A stretch of DNA of 64,000 nt from an uncultured Sphingomonas sp. (lineage in GTDB: Bacteria > Pseudomonadota > Alphaproteobacteria > Sphingomonadales > Sphingomonadaceae): positions 62,001 to 126,000 of the forward strand of contig NZ_CAJYQD010000039.1 of assembly GCF_913776855.1 (NCBI RefSeq). Reading direction: 5' to 3'. The position numbers were made by a program, and so were the translations under genes. How positions within the stretch are numbered: position 1 is the stretch's first letter; every line of letters begins with the position of its first letter. The notes beneath the pieces are model-generated. The model did not search any database. It was given only the letters and a program-made list of their open reading frames with translations, and was not told where the DNA came from. Shown here piece by piece: positions 1 to 9,083 of the stretch.

Positions 1-432
1 GCGAGCGAGGCCGTGTATCAGGCGCATTACGGGCCGGACCGGGCCACGATGTTCTTTCATTCGTCGAGTTACACCGCCAACCCGATCGCGTGTGCCGCCG
101 CCAACGCCAATCTCGCGATCTGGCGCGAGGAACCCGTGGCAGGGCGGATCGCGTCGCTCGGCGAACGGCAGGGGCGCCGGCTGGCGGCGCTGGCGCAGCA
201 TCCGCGCGTGTCGGGCGCGCGCCGGCTGGGAACGATCGCGGCGTTCGAACTGGACGGCGACGAAGGGTACCTGTCCGACCGCGCCCCGCGCTTGATGGCC
301 CGGTTCCGCGAAGCCGGGGTCCTGCTGCGGCCGCTGGGGACGACACTGTACGTCATGCCGCCCTATTGCATCGACGACGACGATCTGGACGCGATCTATG
401 CAGCGATTGGCGAGGCGTGCGACGCGCGATGA
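1..432 (+). CDS. bioA: Adenosylmethionine-8-amino-7-oxononanoate aminotransferase, C-terminal part (5' end outside window)
   Basis: The frame is open from base 1, so only the last 143 residues are visible. BioA is a PLP-dependent class III aminotransferase that makes 7,8-diaminopelargonate in biotin synthesis, using S-adenosylmethionine as amino donor. The stretch FFHSSSYTANPIACAAA near the start of the visible part matches the conserved HSSSYTANP..CAAA segment of BioA, and the C-terminal domain ends normally with a helix after MPPYCID. The PLP lysine lies upstream of the window. The stop TGA directly abuts the stop of the convergent gene on the other strand (bases 430-435 read TGATCA). A bioB gene is 5.4 kb away, so biotin genes are dispersed here rather than in one operon. 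Another class III aminotransferase is possible but less likely. Confidence 0.85.
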   Translation, partial: ASEAVYQAHYGPDRATMFFHSSSYTANPIACAAANANLAIWREEPVAGRIASLGERQGRRLAALAQHPRVSGARRLGTIAAFELDGDEGYLSDRAPRLMARFREAGVLLRPLGTTLYVMPPYCIDDDDLDAIYAAIGEACDAR

Positions 433-726
433 TCAGGACGCGGCGTTCCGGCGCCGCGTTTCCCAACCCTTGCGCGCGGCTGCCGACCGATCGGCGGCGG
501 GGCGCTGCGCCGCCGCCTTGCCGCCGCGACGGGCCGAGGCGTGGGTATCCGGCTTGCCGCGTCCCGAGCCCGACTTGTTGCCGCCGCCCGAATCCTTGTT
601 GACCGTCGCCCACGCGCGGGCCTCCGCCTCCTGCTCGGGCACGCCGCGTTCCTCATAGCTCTCGGCGATGTGCGCGGCCTTGCGCTTCTGCTTGTCGGTA
701 TAGCTGCTCTTGTCACCACGCGGCAT
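433..726 (-). CDS. Small basic protein of the family often named plasmid stabilization protein
   Basis: 97 residues, strongly basic and low in hydrophobics. The N-terminal half (MPRGDKSSYTDKQKRKAAHI, then EERGVPEQEAEARAWATVNK) matches a small family widespread in Proteobacteria that databases often label plasmid stabilization protein. The name is historical and no toxin-antitoxin partner is visible. The C-terminal half is a Gly/Lys/Arg/Ala-rich tail ending ARKGWETRRRN, reminiscent of nucleic-acid-binding tails. The start has a strong Shine-Dalgarno (GGAGG about 6 bases upstream). It ends exactly against the bioA stop, so the two transcripts converge with no spacer. The function is unknown; DNA or RNA binding is an inference from composition only. 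Confidence 0.75.
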   Translation of the reverse strand: MPRGDKSSYTDKQKRKAAHIAESYEERGVPEQEAEARAWATVNKDSGGGNKSGSGRGKPDTHASARRGGKAAAQRPAADRSAAARKGWETRRRNAAS

Positions 727-741
727 ATCAGTCCTCCATCA

Positions 742-764
742 GTCTAACAATCAAAGGGTTAGAC
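742..764. promoter_or_regulatory. Inverted repeat GTCTAAC-N9-GTTAGAC between two minus-strand genes
   Basis: Perfect 7-bp arms at 742-748 and 758-764, in the 43-bp gap between the end of the glycosyltransferase gene and the start of the 97-residue basic protein. It lies 15-40 bases upstream of that ATG. It could be an operator for the small gene or a weak hairpin; there is no T-run on either side that would make it a convincing intrinsic terminator. Confidence 0.35.
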
Positions 765-769
765 CAGTT

Positions 770-1780
770 TCATACCGACAGGATCGAAGTGTAGAGCGCG
801 TGATAGCGCTCCGCCATCGCCTCCACCGAAAAGCGTTCGGCGACGATCCGCCGGCAATCCGCCCGATCGATTTCGCCTACCCTGTCGATCGCGGCGATGG
901 CTTCGTCGAGCGTGTTTACGAGAAAGCCGTTAACGCCATCCTCGATCAGTTCGGGCATCGATCCGCGATCATAGGCGATGACCGGCGTCCCGCACGCCAT
1001 CGCCTCCACCACCGAAAGGCCGAACGGTTCGTCGAACCCGATCAGGTGGAGCAACGCCCGCGCCCCGCCCAGCAAATCCGTCCTGGCCTTGCCGCCGACC
1101 GCGCCGTGATAGACGATGCGGTCGCCGTCGATATGTGGTTCGACGTCCTCGCGCCAATAGCGGTCGTCCTGCACGATGCCGGCCATGTGCAGGCGGCGGC
1201 CACTGGCGTCCGCGGCGGCGATTGCCTCCGCCGCGCCCTTGTCCGGGTGCATCCGGCCAAAGAACAGCAGGTCGTCGCTGCCCTCGGCATCGAACGGGAA
1301 ATCGTCCAGCGGGATGCCGTGATGGATCGTCGCGGCATAGCGCAGCGACGGGTGCCGGTCGGCATCGCTGATCGCGACATACTGCACCCGGTCCTGATAG
1401 GGCGCATACATCGGCAGGATGCGGTCGGACGAAAAGCCATGGATCGTCGTCACCATCGGCGTGTCGACCAGGCCCGAAAAAGCATGGGCCGGGAAATCCG
1501 CCTGGTTATGGATCAGGTCGAACTCGCCCGCGCGTTCGAACACATGGGCGAGATGGGCGAACTCCCACACCTTCGCATCGATCGACGGGTCCTCGCTATA
1601 AGGCGCCGGCACCACTCCGGCGAGGGTCGCGGCGGTGATGCTGTCCTGCGTCGCGAACAGCGTGACATCGACCCCGCGCGCGACCAGTGCCTCGGTCAAC
1701 AGGCTGGTGACCAGCTCCCACGGACCATAGTGGCGCGGCGGCGTGCGCCACGCGATCGGGGCAATCATCGCGATACGCAT
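770..1780 (-). CDS. Glycosyltransferase family 4 protein
   Basis: 336 residues, a GT-B fold retaining glycosyltransferase of the GT4 family. The N-terminal acceptor domain begins MRIAMIAPIAWRTPPRHYGP with the glycine-containing loop usual for the family. The C-terminal nucleotide-sugar domain holds FGRMHPDKG around residue 170 and the GT4 signature GFDEPFGLSVVEAMACGTPVIAYDRG near 245-270, with the E-x7-E pair. The donor and acceptor cannot be told from sequence. Its ATG overlaps the stop of the upstream GH13 gene by one base (TGATG), so the two are surely co-translated, suggesting work on a shared alpha-glucan or on glycosylated small molecules. No membrane segment is seen, so it should be cytosolic. 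Confidence 0.9.
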   Translation of the reverse strand: MRIAMIAPIAWRTPPRHYGPWELVTSLLTEALVARGVDVTLFATQDSITAATLAGVVPAPYSEDPSIDAKVWEFAHLAHVFERAGEFDLIHNQADFPAHAFSGLVDTPMVTTIHGFSSDRILPMYAPYQDRVQYVAISDADRHPSLRYAATIHHGIPLDDFPFDAEGSDDLLFFGRMHPDKGAAEAIAAADASGRRLHMAGIVQDDRYWREDVEPHIDGDRIVYHGAVGGKARTDLLGGARALLHLIGFDEPFGLSVVEAMACGTPVIAYDRGSMPELIEDGVNGFLVNTLDEAIAAIDRVGEIDRADCRRIVAERFSVEAMAERYHALYTSILSV

Positions 1781-3339
1781 CAGGATACTTTCAGGATCAG
1801 CCCCTCGGCGGGGCGCAGATGGTGGGGATCGCCGGCATCGGCATGGGTCGACAGGATGACCTGTCCGGCCTCGACCATGATTACGGCGGGTCGGTCGCCA
1901 AGGTTCAGGACGATGCGATAGGCACCGCGGCGATAGGTCAGGACGTCGCCTTCCGCCCGTACGTCATCGATCGGCCCGGTTGACAGCGCCGACGTCGCGC
2001 GTCGGAATGCCAGCAGCCGGCGATAGAAGCCGAGCATCGATGCCGGATCCCCCGCCTGCGCCGCGACGTTCAGCGACAGGTGCGCCGGGTCGATCGGCAG
2101 CCACGCATCGCCGGTGGTGAAGCCGCCCTGCGCCGTCCATGGCAGCGGCGTACGCACCGGGTCGCGGCCCAGCCCCAGGCCGGGTTCGCGCAACTCGCGC
2201 GGGTCCTGTACCTTCTCCGACGGCACCTGCGCATCGGTCAGACCCAGTTCGTCGCCCTGATACAGCGTCGGCGTACCGCGCAGCGTCAGCAGCAGCATCG
2301 CCGCCACCCTTGCCTGCGCGTGGCCGACGCGGGTGGCGATGCGCGGGCGGTCATGGTTGCCCAGCACCCAGTTGGGCCAGCCACCCTCCGGCAACGCCGC
2401 CTCATATTCCACGATCCGCGCGGCCAGTTCGGCGGCGTCCCACTTCGCCTCGATCAGCTGGAAATTGAACGGCAGGTGGACGCCGGGTGCCTCTGCCGTA
2501 CCGTAATAGGTCATGAGCTTCGGGATGGGCAGATAGATCTCACCGACCAGCACCGCGCCGAACTCGTCCGCCTGTCGCCGCATCGCGGTGCCGATGGCGT
2601 GGACCTCGGGCTGGTCGGTCGAGTTGAGCTGCAACACGCGGTGCATGTCGCCCATGTCTTCGCGGAAATCCGGATTGGGCGGATTGTCGGGAAAGTCGGC
2701 GTGTTTGACCATGTGCCATTGCACGTCGATACGGAACCCGTCGACGCCGCGATCGAACCAGAAGCGCATCGCCGCCAGCATCGCCGCCTGCACGTCCGGA
2801 TTGCGCCAGTTCAGGTCGGGCTGTTCGGGCAGGAAGGCACGCGAATAATATTGGCCGGTCGCGGGATCGAACGTCCAGGCCGGCCCGCCGAAATCGCTGA
2901 TCCAGTTGTTTGGCGGCCCGCCGTCCGGGGCAGGATCGCGCCAGATATACCAGTCGCGCTTGGGATTATCGCGCGACGAGCGGCTTTCGACAAACCACGG
3001 ATGGCGATCCGAACTATGGTTCGGCACGAAATCGAGCAGAACGCGGATGCCGGCGGCATGGGCCTTTGCCAGCAGCGCATCGAAATCGGCCAGCGTGCCA
3101 AAGCGCGGATCGATGCCCGTATAGTCCGCCACGTCATAACCGAAATCGGCCATGGGTGACGGATAGATCGGCGAAATCCAGATGGCGTCGATCCCCAGAT
3201 CGACCAGATAGTCGATGCGGTCGGCAATGCCGTTCAGGTCACCGATCCCGTCTCCGTCGCTGTCGGCGAAGGAGCGCGGATAGATTTGATAGATGGTGGC
3301 GGCCTGCCACCATGGTTGCGCGGATGAAACGATCGTCAC
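1780..3339 (-). CDS. GH13 alpha-glucosidase / oligo-1,6-glucosidase-like enzyme
   Basis: 519 residues from a GTG start. The longer open frame upstream reads as the antisense-like overlap with the carboxylase gene and lacks homology, whereas QPWWQAATIYQIYPRSF is the standard GH13 opening. GH13 regions are complete: DFVPNHSS near residue 103, GFRIDV with nucleophile Asp205, acid/base Glu267 in VGEIYLP, and transition-state Asp330 in GNHD. The order and length match the alpha-glucosidase/oligo-1,6-glucosidase subfamilies, which release glucose from short alpha-glucosides. No signal peptide is seen, so the action is cytosolic on imported sugars. It lies 35 bp after the pccA stop and overlaps the GT4 gene. 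The exact linkage preference is not readable. Confidence 0.9.
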   Translation of the reverse strand: MTIVSSAQPWWQAATIYQIYPRSFADSDGDGIGDLNGIADRIDYLVDLGIDAIWISPIYPSPMADFGYDVADYTGIDPRFGTLADFDALLAKAHAAGIRVLLDFVPNHSSDRHPWFVESRSSRDNPKRDWYIWRDPAPDGGPPNNWISDFGGPAWTFDPATGQYYSRAFLPEQPDLNWRNPDVQAAMLAAMRFWFDRGVDGFRIDVQWHMVKHADFPDNPPNPDFREDMGDMHRVLQLNSTDQPEVHAIGTAMRRQADEFGAVLVGEIYLPIPKLMTYYGTAEAPGVHLPFNFQLIEAKWDAAELAARIVEYEAALPEGGWPNWVLGNHDRPRIATRVGHAQARVAAMLLLTLRGTPTLYQGDELGLTDAQVPSEKVQDPRELREPGLGLGRDPVRTPLPWTAQGGFTTGDAWLPIDPAHLSLNVAAQAGDPASMLGFYRRLLAFRRATSALSTGPIDDVRAEGDVLTYRRGAYRIVLNLGDRPAVIMVEAGQVILSTHADAGDPHHLRPAEGLILKVS

Positions 3340-3374
3340 GCACCGACAAGCCGCCAGCGGGCAAAGGGTTCCGC

Positions 3375-5465
3375 CTATTCGAACTCCATGATGACCGCAT
3401 CGACCGCGAGGCTGTCGCCGGCGGCATGGGCGATGCGAGCAACGGTGCCGGGGCGTTCGGCGCGCAGGATGTTCTCCATCTTCATCGCCTCGACCACCGC
3501 CAGCGGTTGCCCGGCCTCGACCTTCTGCCCCTCGGCCACCTCGACGCGGGTCAGCAGGCCGGGCATCGGGCACAGCAGGAAGCGCGACAGGTCGGGCGGG
3601 ACCTTTTCGATCATATGCTGCGTCAGCGCGGCGACATGCGGCGGCAGGACACGGACGCTATGGGTCGCGCCGCGTGCGGTCAGTTTCCACCCGCCGACAG
3701 TGCGCGCGACGCGAACGGCAAGTTCGTGGCCATCGATCCGTGCGACCACCACCCGCTGCGACGGACGCCAGTGCATCACGACATCGAGCGGCGCGTCGCC
3801 ATCGATATTGACCAGCAGCCCGCCTTCATGGCCATCCACGCAAATCTCGAAGCGATGGTCGCCGATGGTGACGATCCGTTCGGTGGAGGGTGCCGGGCGC
3901 GTACCCAGTTGCCCGTCGATCGCGCGGACACGCCGCGACTGTTCGAGGTCGATCAGCACCGCGACCGCCGCCAGTTGCCGCAGCAGCACCGTGTCGGCCG
4001 CCGCGCCGTGGAAGCCGTCGGGATATTCCTCGGCAATGAAGCCGGTGGTCAGCGCCCCTTCGCGGAAGCGGGGGTGCTGCATGATCGCCGACAGGAAATC
4101 GATATTGTTGCCGACGCCCGCCAGTTCGAACCGGTCGAGCGCGGCGACCTGCGCATCGATCGCCGCCTCCCGCGTCGGTGACCAGGTGATGAGCTTGGCG
4201 ATCATCGGGTCGTAGAACATGCTGACCTCGCCGCCCTCGACCACGCCGTCGTCGACGCGGGTGCGTGCCTCGGCCGTCACCCCAGCGAAGGCTGGGGTAT
4301 CTCCGTTGGAGAGCGCATCCAATCCACCGGAAGACCCCAGCCTGCGCTGGGGTGACGGATCGGGCTGCCGGGGAGGATTGTACCGGGTCAGGCGCCCGGT
4401 GCTGGGCAGGAAGCCGCGATAGGGGTCTTCGGCATAGACCCGGTTCTCGATCGCCCAGCCGGTCAGCTTCACCTCGTCCTGCGTAAAGGCGAGCGGCTCG
4501 CCCGCCGCCACGCGCAGCATCTGTTCGACCAGATCGAGGCCCGTAATCTCCTCCGTCACCGGGTGTTCGACCTGCAGCCGGGTATTCATTTCGAGGAAGT
4601 AGAAGCTTTCCCCCGTCACGTCCGCGCCGGAGACGATCAGTTCGACCGTGCCGGCGCTGTAATAGCCGACCGCTCGGGCAAGGGCGACCGCCTGTTCGCC
4701 CATCGCCTTGCGCATTGCGGGCGTGACGAACGGCGATGGCGCTTCCTCGACCACCTTCTGGTGGCGGCGCTGGATCGAGCATTCGCGCTCGCCCAGATAG
4801 ACGATGTTGCCATGCTGGTCGCCCAGCACCTGGATTTCGATATGGCGCGGGCTTTCGATGAATTTTTCGATGAACACGCGATCGTCGCCAAAGCTGGCCA
4901 GCCCCTCGCGCTTGGTCGCCTCGAAGCCCTCGCGGACGTCCTGTTCGCTCCACGCGAGGCGCATCCCCTTGCCGCCGCCGCCGGCCGATGCCTTCATCAT
5001 CACCGGATACCCGATATCGGTCGCGATCCGCACCGCCTGCTCGGTATCGGCGATCTCGCCCAGGAAGCCGGGCACGACGTTGACCCCGGCTCCTCGCGCC
5101 AGCTTCTTCGATTCGATCTTGTCGCCCATCGCGGCGATGGCGGCGGGCGGCGGACCGACAAAGGCGATGCCCGCATCGGCACAGGCCCGCGCGAAGCTCT
5201 CCCGCTCCGACAGGAAGCCGTAGCCGGGATGGATGCAGTCGGCCCCGGTCGCCTTCGCGGCGGCGAGGATCAGTTCGGGGACGAGATAGCTTTGCGCAGC
5301 GGGAGCCGGCCCCAGCCGGACGCTTTCGTCGGCCATCATCACATGCGGCGCACGCGCGTCGGCATCGGAATAGACCGCGACGGTAGCGATCCCCATCCGC
5401 TTGGCGGTGCGCATCACCCGGCAGGCAATCTCGCCGCGATTGGCGACCAGAATCTTCTTGAACAC
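3375..5465 (-). CDS. pccA: Acetyl/propionyl-CoA carboxylase biotin-containing subunit with an in-frame repeat insertion
   Basis: 696 residues from GTG at 5465, preceded by GGGAG; the family starts with FKKILVANRGEIACRV. It carries an N-terminal biotin carboxylase (ATP-grasp) domain with ASAGGGGKGMR near residue 165 and EMNTRLQVEHPVTE near 300, a middle domain, and a C-terminal biotinyl domain with EAMKMEN (biotinyl Lys about 662). It carboxylates biotin, and the pccB product transfers the carboxyl to propionyl-CoA. Co-location with methylmalonyl-CoA mutase and epimerase favours propionyl-CoA over other acyl-CoAs. Residues about 370-397, between the LTRYNPP loop and the VDDGVVEGGEVSM strand, are encoded by a palindromic repeat that normal homologues lack. 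The frame stays open, so the gene is probably functional with an enlarged surface loop. Confidence 0.93.
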   Translation of the reverse strand: MFKKILVANRGEIACRVMRTAKRMGIATVAVYSDADARAPHVMMADESVRLGPAPAAQSYLVPELILAAAKATGADCIHPGYGFLSERESFARACADAGIAFVGPPPAAIAAMGDKIESKKLARGAGVNVVPGFLGEIADTEQAVRIATDIGYPVMMKASAGGGGKGMRLAWSEQDVREGFEATKREGLASFGDDRVFIEKFIESPRHIEIQVLGDQHGNIVYLGERECSIQRRHQKVVEEAPSPFVTPAMRKAMGEQAVALARAVGYYSAGTVELIVSGADVTGESFYFLEMNTRLQVEHPVTEEITGLDLVEQMLRVAAGEPLAFTQDEVKLTGWAIENRVYAEDPYRGFLPSTGRLTRYNPPRQPDPSPQRRLGSSGGLDALSNGDTPAFAGVTAEARTRVDDGVVEGGEVSMFYDPMIAKLITWSPTREAAIDAQVAALDRFELAGVGNNIDFLSAIMQHPRFREGALTTGFIAEEYPDGFHGAAADTVLLRQLAAVAVLIDLEQSRRVRAIDGQLGTRPAPSTERIVTIGDHRFEICVDGHEGGLLVNIDGDAPLDVVMHWRPSQRVVVARIDGHELAVRVARTVGGWKLTARGATHSVRVLPPHVAALTQHMIEKVPPDLSRFLLCPMPGLLTRVEVAEGQKVEAGQPLAVVEAMKMENILRAERPGTVARIAHAAGDSLAVDAVIMEFE
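4276..4356. repeat. 81-bp palindromic repeat element inserted in frame in pccA
   Basis: Two 23-base arms (4276-4298 and 4334-4356) are inverted copies matching at 22 of 23 positions; each begins or ends with GTCACCCCAGCG. The loop is 35 bp. The total of 81 bp is 27 codons exactly, so the insertion keeps the reading frame of the host gene. The same element type occurs at 19379-19461 in an intergenic gap with nearly the same arms (CCCAGCGAAGGCTGGG core), which shows that this is a mobile or copied repeat and not part of the carboxylase gene itself. Confidence 0.85.
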
Positions 5466-5503
5466 GTCACTCTCCCGTCCGCCCCGTGTGTTCGGAGTCA
5501 GCA

Positions 5504-5878
5504 TCAATTCCGGTGCAGTTCGGCCAACAGCCGCGTCCGTTCGTTCGTCATCCGCTCCATGCAGGAAAAGCGGGCCAGTGGCTGCGCGCTGCCGCCGCCA
5601 TAGACCCCGCCCTCCCAAACGCATTGCGTATCGCGCAGTTTCAGCCATGCCCGCTGGCTTGCCAGCGCGGCGGCGGCAAAGCCGAAACCGCCCCCGCGTG
5701 ACGTGTCGTTGGCATCGCGTGCCTTCATCGCGGCATAGGTCGCGCGCCATTCGCGCGTCATCGCGGCGTCCGACACCTGCCAGCTACGTTCGGCGCAGGC
5801 ATTGGCCAGCGCCTGTGTCGGCGCCTTGCCGCAATTGCCGCCGACGGCATCGGCAAGGACCAGCAGGCTCAGCAGCAC
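5504..5878 (-). CDS. Secreted LprI/DUF1311-like protein
   Basis: 124 residues from GTG at 5878, which overlaps the bioB stop by 10 bases. This start gives a short hydrophobic leader ([13 protein letters not shown]) before the first cysteine at residue 16, fitting an exported protein. The body matches the lysozyme inhibitor LprI N-terminal domain pattern: spaced cysteines, then [18 protein letters not shown], a Gly-rich turn, another Cys and a closing [12 protein letters not shown] helix. Family members sit in the periplasm, and one is known to inhibit lysozyme; the role here is unknown. Its place between bioB and pccA looks like transcriptional hitch-hiking rather than a shared pathway. Confidence 0.7.
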   Translation of the reverse strand: MLLSLLVLADAVGGNCGKAPTQALANACAERSWQVSDAAMTREWRATYAAMKARDANDTSRGGGFGFAAAALASQRAWLKLRDTQCVWEGGVYGGGSAQPLARFSCMERMTNERTRLLAELHRN

Positions 5879-6909
5879 CCGCCCTTCCGCATCGGTTCCT
5901 CGGCAACCATCGGCGTCATGCCCAGCTTCGCCAGCAGCGCGGCATCTGCATCGTCGCCGGCATTGCCGGTCGTCAGCAGCCGGTCGCCGGTGAAGATGGA
6001 ATTGGCACCGGCCATGAAGCACATCGCCTGCGTCGCATCCGACATGCTTTCACGACCGGCCGACAGGCGGACCATGCTCAGCGGCATGGTGATGCGCGCG
6101 ACGGCAACGGTCCGGACGAATTCGATATCGTCGATCTTGGCCAGCGGGGTATCGGCCAACATGTTGCCCAACACCGTGCCCTCGACCGGCACCAACGCAT
6201 TGACCGGCACACTTTCGGGATGGCGCGGCAGGGTGGCGAGCGCGTGGACGAAGCCGACGCGATCGGCGCGCGTCTCCCCCAGCCCGACGATGCCACCGCT
6301 ACACACGTTGATCCCGGCTGCGCGGACATGCGCCAGCGTATCGATCCGATCCTCGAACGAGCGGGTCGAGATGATGTTGGCGTAGTTTTCGGGCGAGGTG
6401 TCGATGTTATGGTTATAGTAATCCAGCCCTGCCGCCGCCAGACGCTGTGCCTGATCGGGCGTCAGCATCCCCAGCGTCATGCAGGTTTCCATGCCCATCG
6501 CACGAACGCCTTCGACCATGGCGATGACCGCGTCCATGTCGCGGTCCTTGGGGTTGCGCCATGCCGCGCCCATGCAGAAACGCTGCGACCCGGCCGCCTT
6601 CGCCTCGGCGGCGGAAGCCAGCACCGCCTGCACCTCCATCAGCTTTTCGGCCTTCAGCGGCGTATCGGCGCTGGCCGACTGCGAGCAATAGCCGCAATCC
6701 TCCGGGCAGCCGCCGGTCTTGATCGACAGCAAGGTGCAGAGCTGCACCTGCCCCACAGCATGATGCGCGCGGTGGACGGTCTGGGCACGGTACATAAGTT
6801 CGTCGAACGGCAGGTCGAACAGGTCGGCGATTTCCGCGCGGCTCCAATCGGTGCGCACCACCCCCGTTTCCAGCGCCGGGGCAGCTTCGACAGACGCAAT
6901 CACATTCAT
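5869..6909 (-). CDS. bioB: Biotin synthase (radical SAM)
   Basis: 346 residues. BioB inserts sulfur into dethiobiotin using a radical-SAM [4Fe-4S] cluster and a sacrificial [2Fe-2S] cluster. The cluster motif [11 protein letters not shown] places the three ligands at Cys68, Cys72 and Cys75, and downstream motifs such as [21 protein letters not shown] and SGGIVGLGE are all present. The ATG overlaps the stop of the methylmalonyl-CoA mutase gene by 4 bases (ATGA), so it belongs to that operon. It therefore supplies the cofactor of the carboxylase encoded two genes further on. The C-terminal MRKGGCC extension, with two adjacent cysteines, overlaps the next gene and is of unclear meaning. Confidence 0.97.
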   Translation of the reverse strand: MNVIASVEAAPALETGVVRTDWSRAEIADLFDLPFDELMYRAQTVHRAHHAVGQVQLCTLLSIKTGGCPEDCGYCSQSASADTPLKAEKLMEVQAVLASAAEAKAAGSQRFCMGAAWRNPKDRDMDAVIAMVEGVRAMGMETCMTLGMLTPDQAQRLAAAGLDYYNHNIDTSPENYANIISTRSFEDRIDTLAHVRAAGINVCSGGIVGLGETRADRVGFVHALATLPRHPESVPVNALVPVEGTVLGNMLADTPLAKIDDIEFVRTVAVARITMPLSMVRLSAGRESMSDATQAMCFMAGANSIFTGDRLLTTGNAGDDADAALLAKLGMTPMVAEEPMRKGGCC

Positions 6910-9035
6910 TCCACAGTCTCTCCAACCGGCGGCAGGTTGTGGCCGAGCAGTTTCAGCACCTCTGCCGCCGCATGGACTAGGTTGGTGCCCGGTCCGAAAA
7001 TAGCCGCCACCCCGGCATCGCGGAGCAGCGCATAATCCTGTGGCGGGATCACCCCGCCGGCAATGACGCGAATATCGCTACGACCGGCATCCGCCAAGCA
7101 CCCGATGAGTTCGGGGATCAGCGTATTGTGCCCGGCGGCAAGGCTGGAGGCGCCGACGACATCGACACCCTCGGCAATCGCCAGCTGCGCGGTTTCCTGC
7201 GGCGTCTGGAACAGCGGGCCGGACACGATGTCGAACCCCAGATCGGCAAAGGCGCTGGCGACGACGTTCGCGCCGCGATCATGGCCGTCCTGCCCCATCT
7301 TGGCGACCAGCATCCGGGGCTTGCGCCCCATGCGGCGTTCGACCGCCGCGACGCCCTCGCCCGCGCGCAGCCAGCCGTCATCATCGGCATGGGCCGGGCC
7401 ATAGATGCCCTTGACCGGGGTCACCGACACCGCGTGGCGGCCGAAGGCAACCTCCATCGCCGCCGACATTTCGCCCAGCGTTGCCCGCGCACGGGCGGCG
7501 GCGACGCATAGCGCCAGCAGGTTGCCATCGCCCCGCGCGCCGTCCTGCAACGCAGTCAGCGCAGCCTGGGTCGCGGCTTCGTCCCGTTCCGCCTTCACCT
7601 GGTCGATACGGCGGATCTGGTCGGCGCGGACCTTGGCATTGTCGATCGAGAGGATGTCGATCGGATCCTCTTCCGCCAGCCGGTATTTGTTGACGCCGAC
7701 GATGACGTCCTCGGCCCGGTCGACGCGCGCCTGCCGGGCGGCGGCGGCACGTTCGATATGCTCCTTGGGCAAGCCCGAATTCACGGCGTCGATCATGCCG
7801 CCCGCCGCCTCGACCTCCTCGATCAGCGCCCATGCCTTGTCGGCCAGTTCCTTCGTCAGCGCCTCGACATAATAGCTGCCACCCAAAGGATCGACGACAT
7901 GGGTCATGCCCGTTTCTTCCTGAAGGATCAGCTGCGTATTGCGCGCGATCCGGGCGGAGAAATCGGTCGGCAGCGCGACGGCTTCGTCGAGCGAGTTGGT
8001 GTGGAGCGACTGGGTGCCGCCGAAAGTCGCCGCCATCGCTTCGACCGTCGTGCGGATGACGTTGTTGTACGGGTCCTGTTCGGTCAGCGAGACGCCGCTG
8101 GTCTGGCAGTGCGTGCGGAGCGTCTGGCTGCGCGGTGAACCGCCGAAATCGGCAATGATCCGGCTCCACAGCGTGCGCGCGGCGCGCAGCTTCGCGATTT
8201 CCATGAAGAAGTTCATGCCGATGCCGAAGAAAAAGGACAGCCGCCCGGCAAAGGCATCGATGTCCAGCCCACGCGCCATCGCCGCACGGACATAGGCCAT
8301 GCCGTCGGCTAGCGTGAACGCCAGTTCCTGCACCGCCGTCGCCCCGGCTTCATGCATGTGATAGCCGCTGATCGAGATGCTGTTGAAGCGCGGCATATGC
8401 TCGGCGGTATAGGCGATGATGTCCGATACGATCCGCATCGATGGCTCGGGCGGATAGATATAGGTGTTGCGGACCATGAACTCCTTGAGGATGTCGTTCT
8501 GGATCGTGCCCGACAGCTTGTCCGGGCCGACGCCCTGTTCCTCCGCCGCGACGATGTAGAAGGCGAGGCAGGGCAGCACCGCGCCATTCATCGTCATGCT
8601 GACCGACATGGTGTCGAGCGGGATGCCGTCGAACAGGATCTTCATGTCGTCGATCGTATCGATCGCCACCCCGGCCTTGCCTACATCCCCCGCGACCCGC
8701 GGATGGTCGCTGTCGTAACCGCGATGGGTGGCGAGATCGAAGGCGACCGACAGCCCCTTCTGCCCCGCCGCCAGGTTGCGCCGGTAGAAGGCGTTCGATT
8801 CCTCGGCGGTCGAGAAGCCGGCATATTGGCGGATGGTCCATGGCCGCCCGGCATACATCGACGCCTTCACCCCGCGTGTAAACGGCGCGAAGCCCGGCAG
8901 CCCCGGATCGGGCGCGTCGGCGGCGGTGTAGAGCGGCTTTACCACGATCCCTTCCGGCGTGGTCCAGTTCAGGTCGGCGTCCTTCACTTCGCGCGCGGCG
9001 AGGTTCTGCCAATCGTCGAGGGTCGGGCCGGTCAT
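6906..9035 (-). CDS. scpA: Methylmalonyl-CoA mutase, single-chain type
   Basis: 709 residues, the usual length of the catalytic chain. The N-terminal TIM-barrel part has the substrate-binding region [27 protein letters not shown] near residues 48-75 and [18 protein letters not shown] near 145-165. The C-terminal B12-binding domain starts at about 570 with [10 protein letters not shown]; His585 in DGHDRG is the lower axial ligand of cobalt. It interconverts (R)-methylmalonyl-CoA and succinyl-CoA, the last step of propionyl-CoA assimilation. All necessary domains are in this one chain, consistent with a homodimer or with a distant small subunit. It follows the enoyl-CoA hydratase gene by 48 bp and overlaps bioB. 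No cobalamin riboswitch-like leader is apparent. Confidence 0.96.
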   Translation of the reverse strand: MTGPTLDDWQNLAAREVKDADLNWTTPEGIVVKPLYTAADAPDPGLPGFAPFTRGVKASMYAGRPWTIRQYAGFSTAEESNAFYRRNLAAGQKGLSVAFDLATHRGYDSDHPRVAGDVGKAGVAIDTIDDMKILFDGIPLDTMSVSMTMNGAVLPCLAFYIVAAEEQGVGPDKLSGTIQNDILKEFMVRNTYIYPPEPSMRIVSDIIAYTAEHMPRFNSISISGYHMHEAGATAVQELAFTLADGMAYVRAAMARGLDIDAFAGRLSFFFGIGMNFFMEIAKLRAARTLWSRIIADFGGSPRSQTLRTHCQTSGVSLTEQDPYNNVIRTTVEAMAATFGGTQSLHTNSLDEAVALPTDFSARIARNTQLILQEETGMTHVVDPLGGSYYVEALTKELADKAWALIEEVEAAGGMIDAVNSGLPKEHIERAAAARQARVDRAEDVIVGVNKYRLAEEDPIDILSIDNAKVRADQIRRIDQVKAERDEAATQAALTALQDGARGDGNLLALCVAAARARATLGEMSAAMEVAFGRHAVSVTPVKGIYGPAHADDDGWLRAGEGVAAVERRMGRKPRMLVAKMGQDGHDRGANVVASAFADLGFDIVSGPLFQTPQETAQLAIAEGVDVVGASSLAAGHNTLIPELIGCLADAGRSDIRVIAGGVIPPQDYALLRDAGVAAIFGPGTNLVHAAAEVLKLLGHNLPPVGETVE

Positions 9036-9083
9036 CGCAAGGTCCCTATCGCCGGACGGGGGCGCAAGTCGAGGCAGGTCATG

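Noticed and set aside
433..726. Evidence for a plasmid or a toxin-antitoxin system
   Set aside because: The plasmid stabilization label of this family is historical; the context is chromosomal housekeeping genes and no toxin partner is present.
710..1921. 403-residue plus-strand ORF
   Set aside because: It is the antisense shadow of the GT4 and GH13 genes, with no recognisable motif, Arg/His-rich composition and a poor start.
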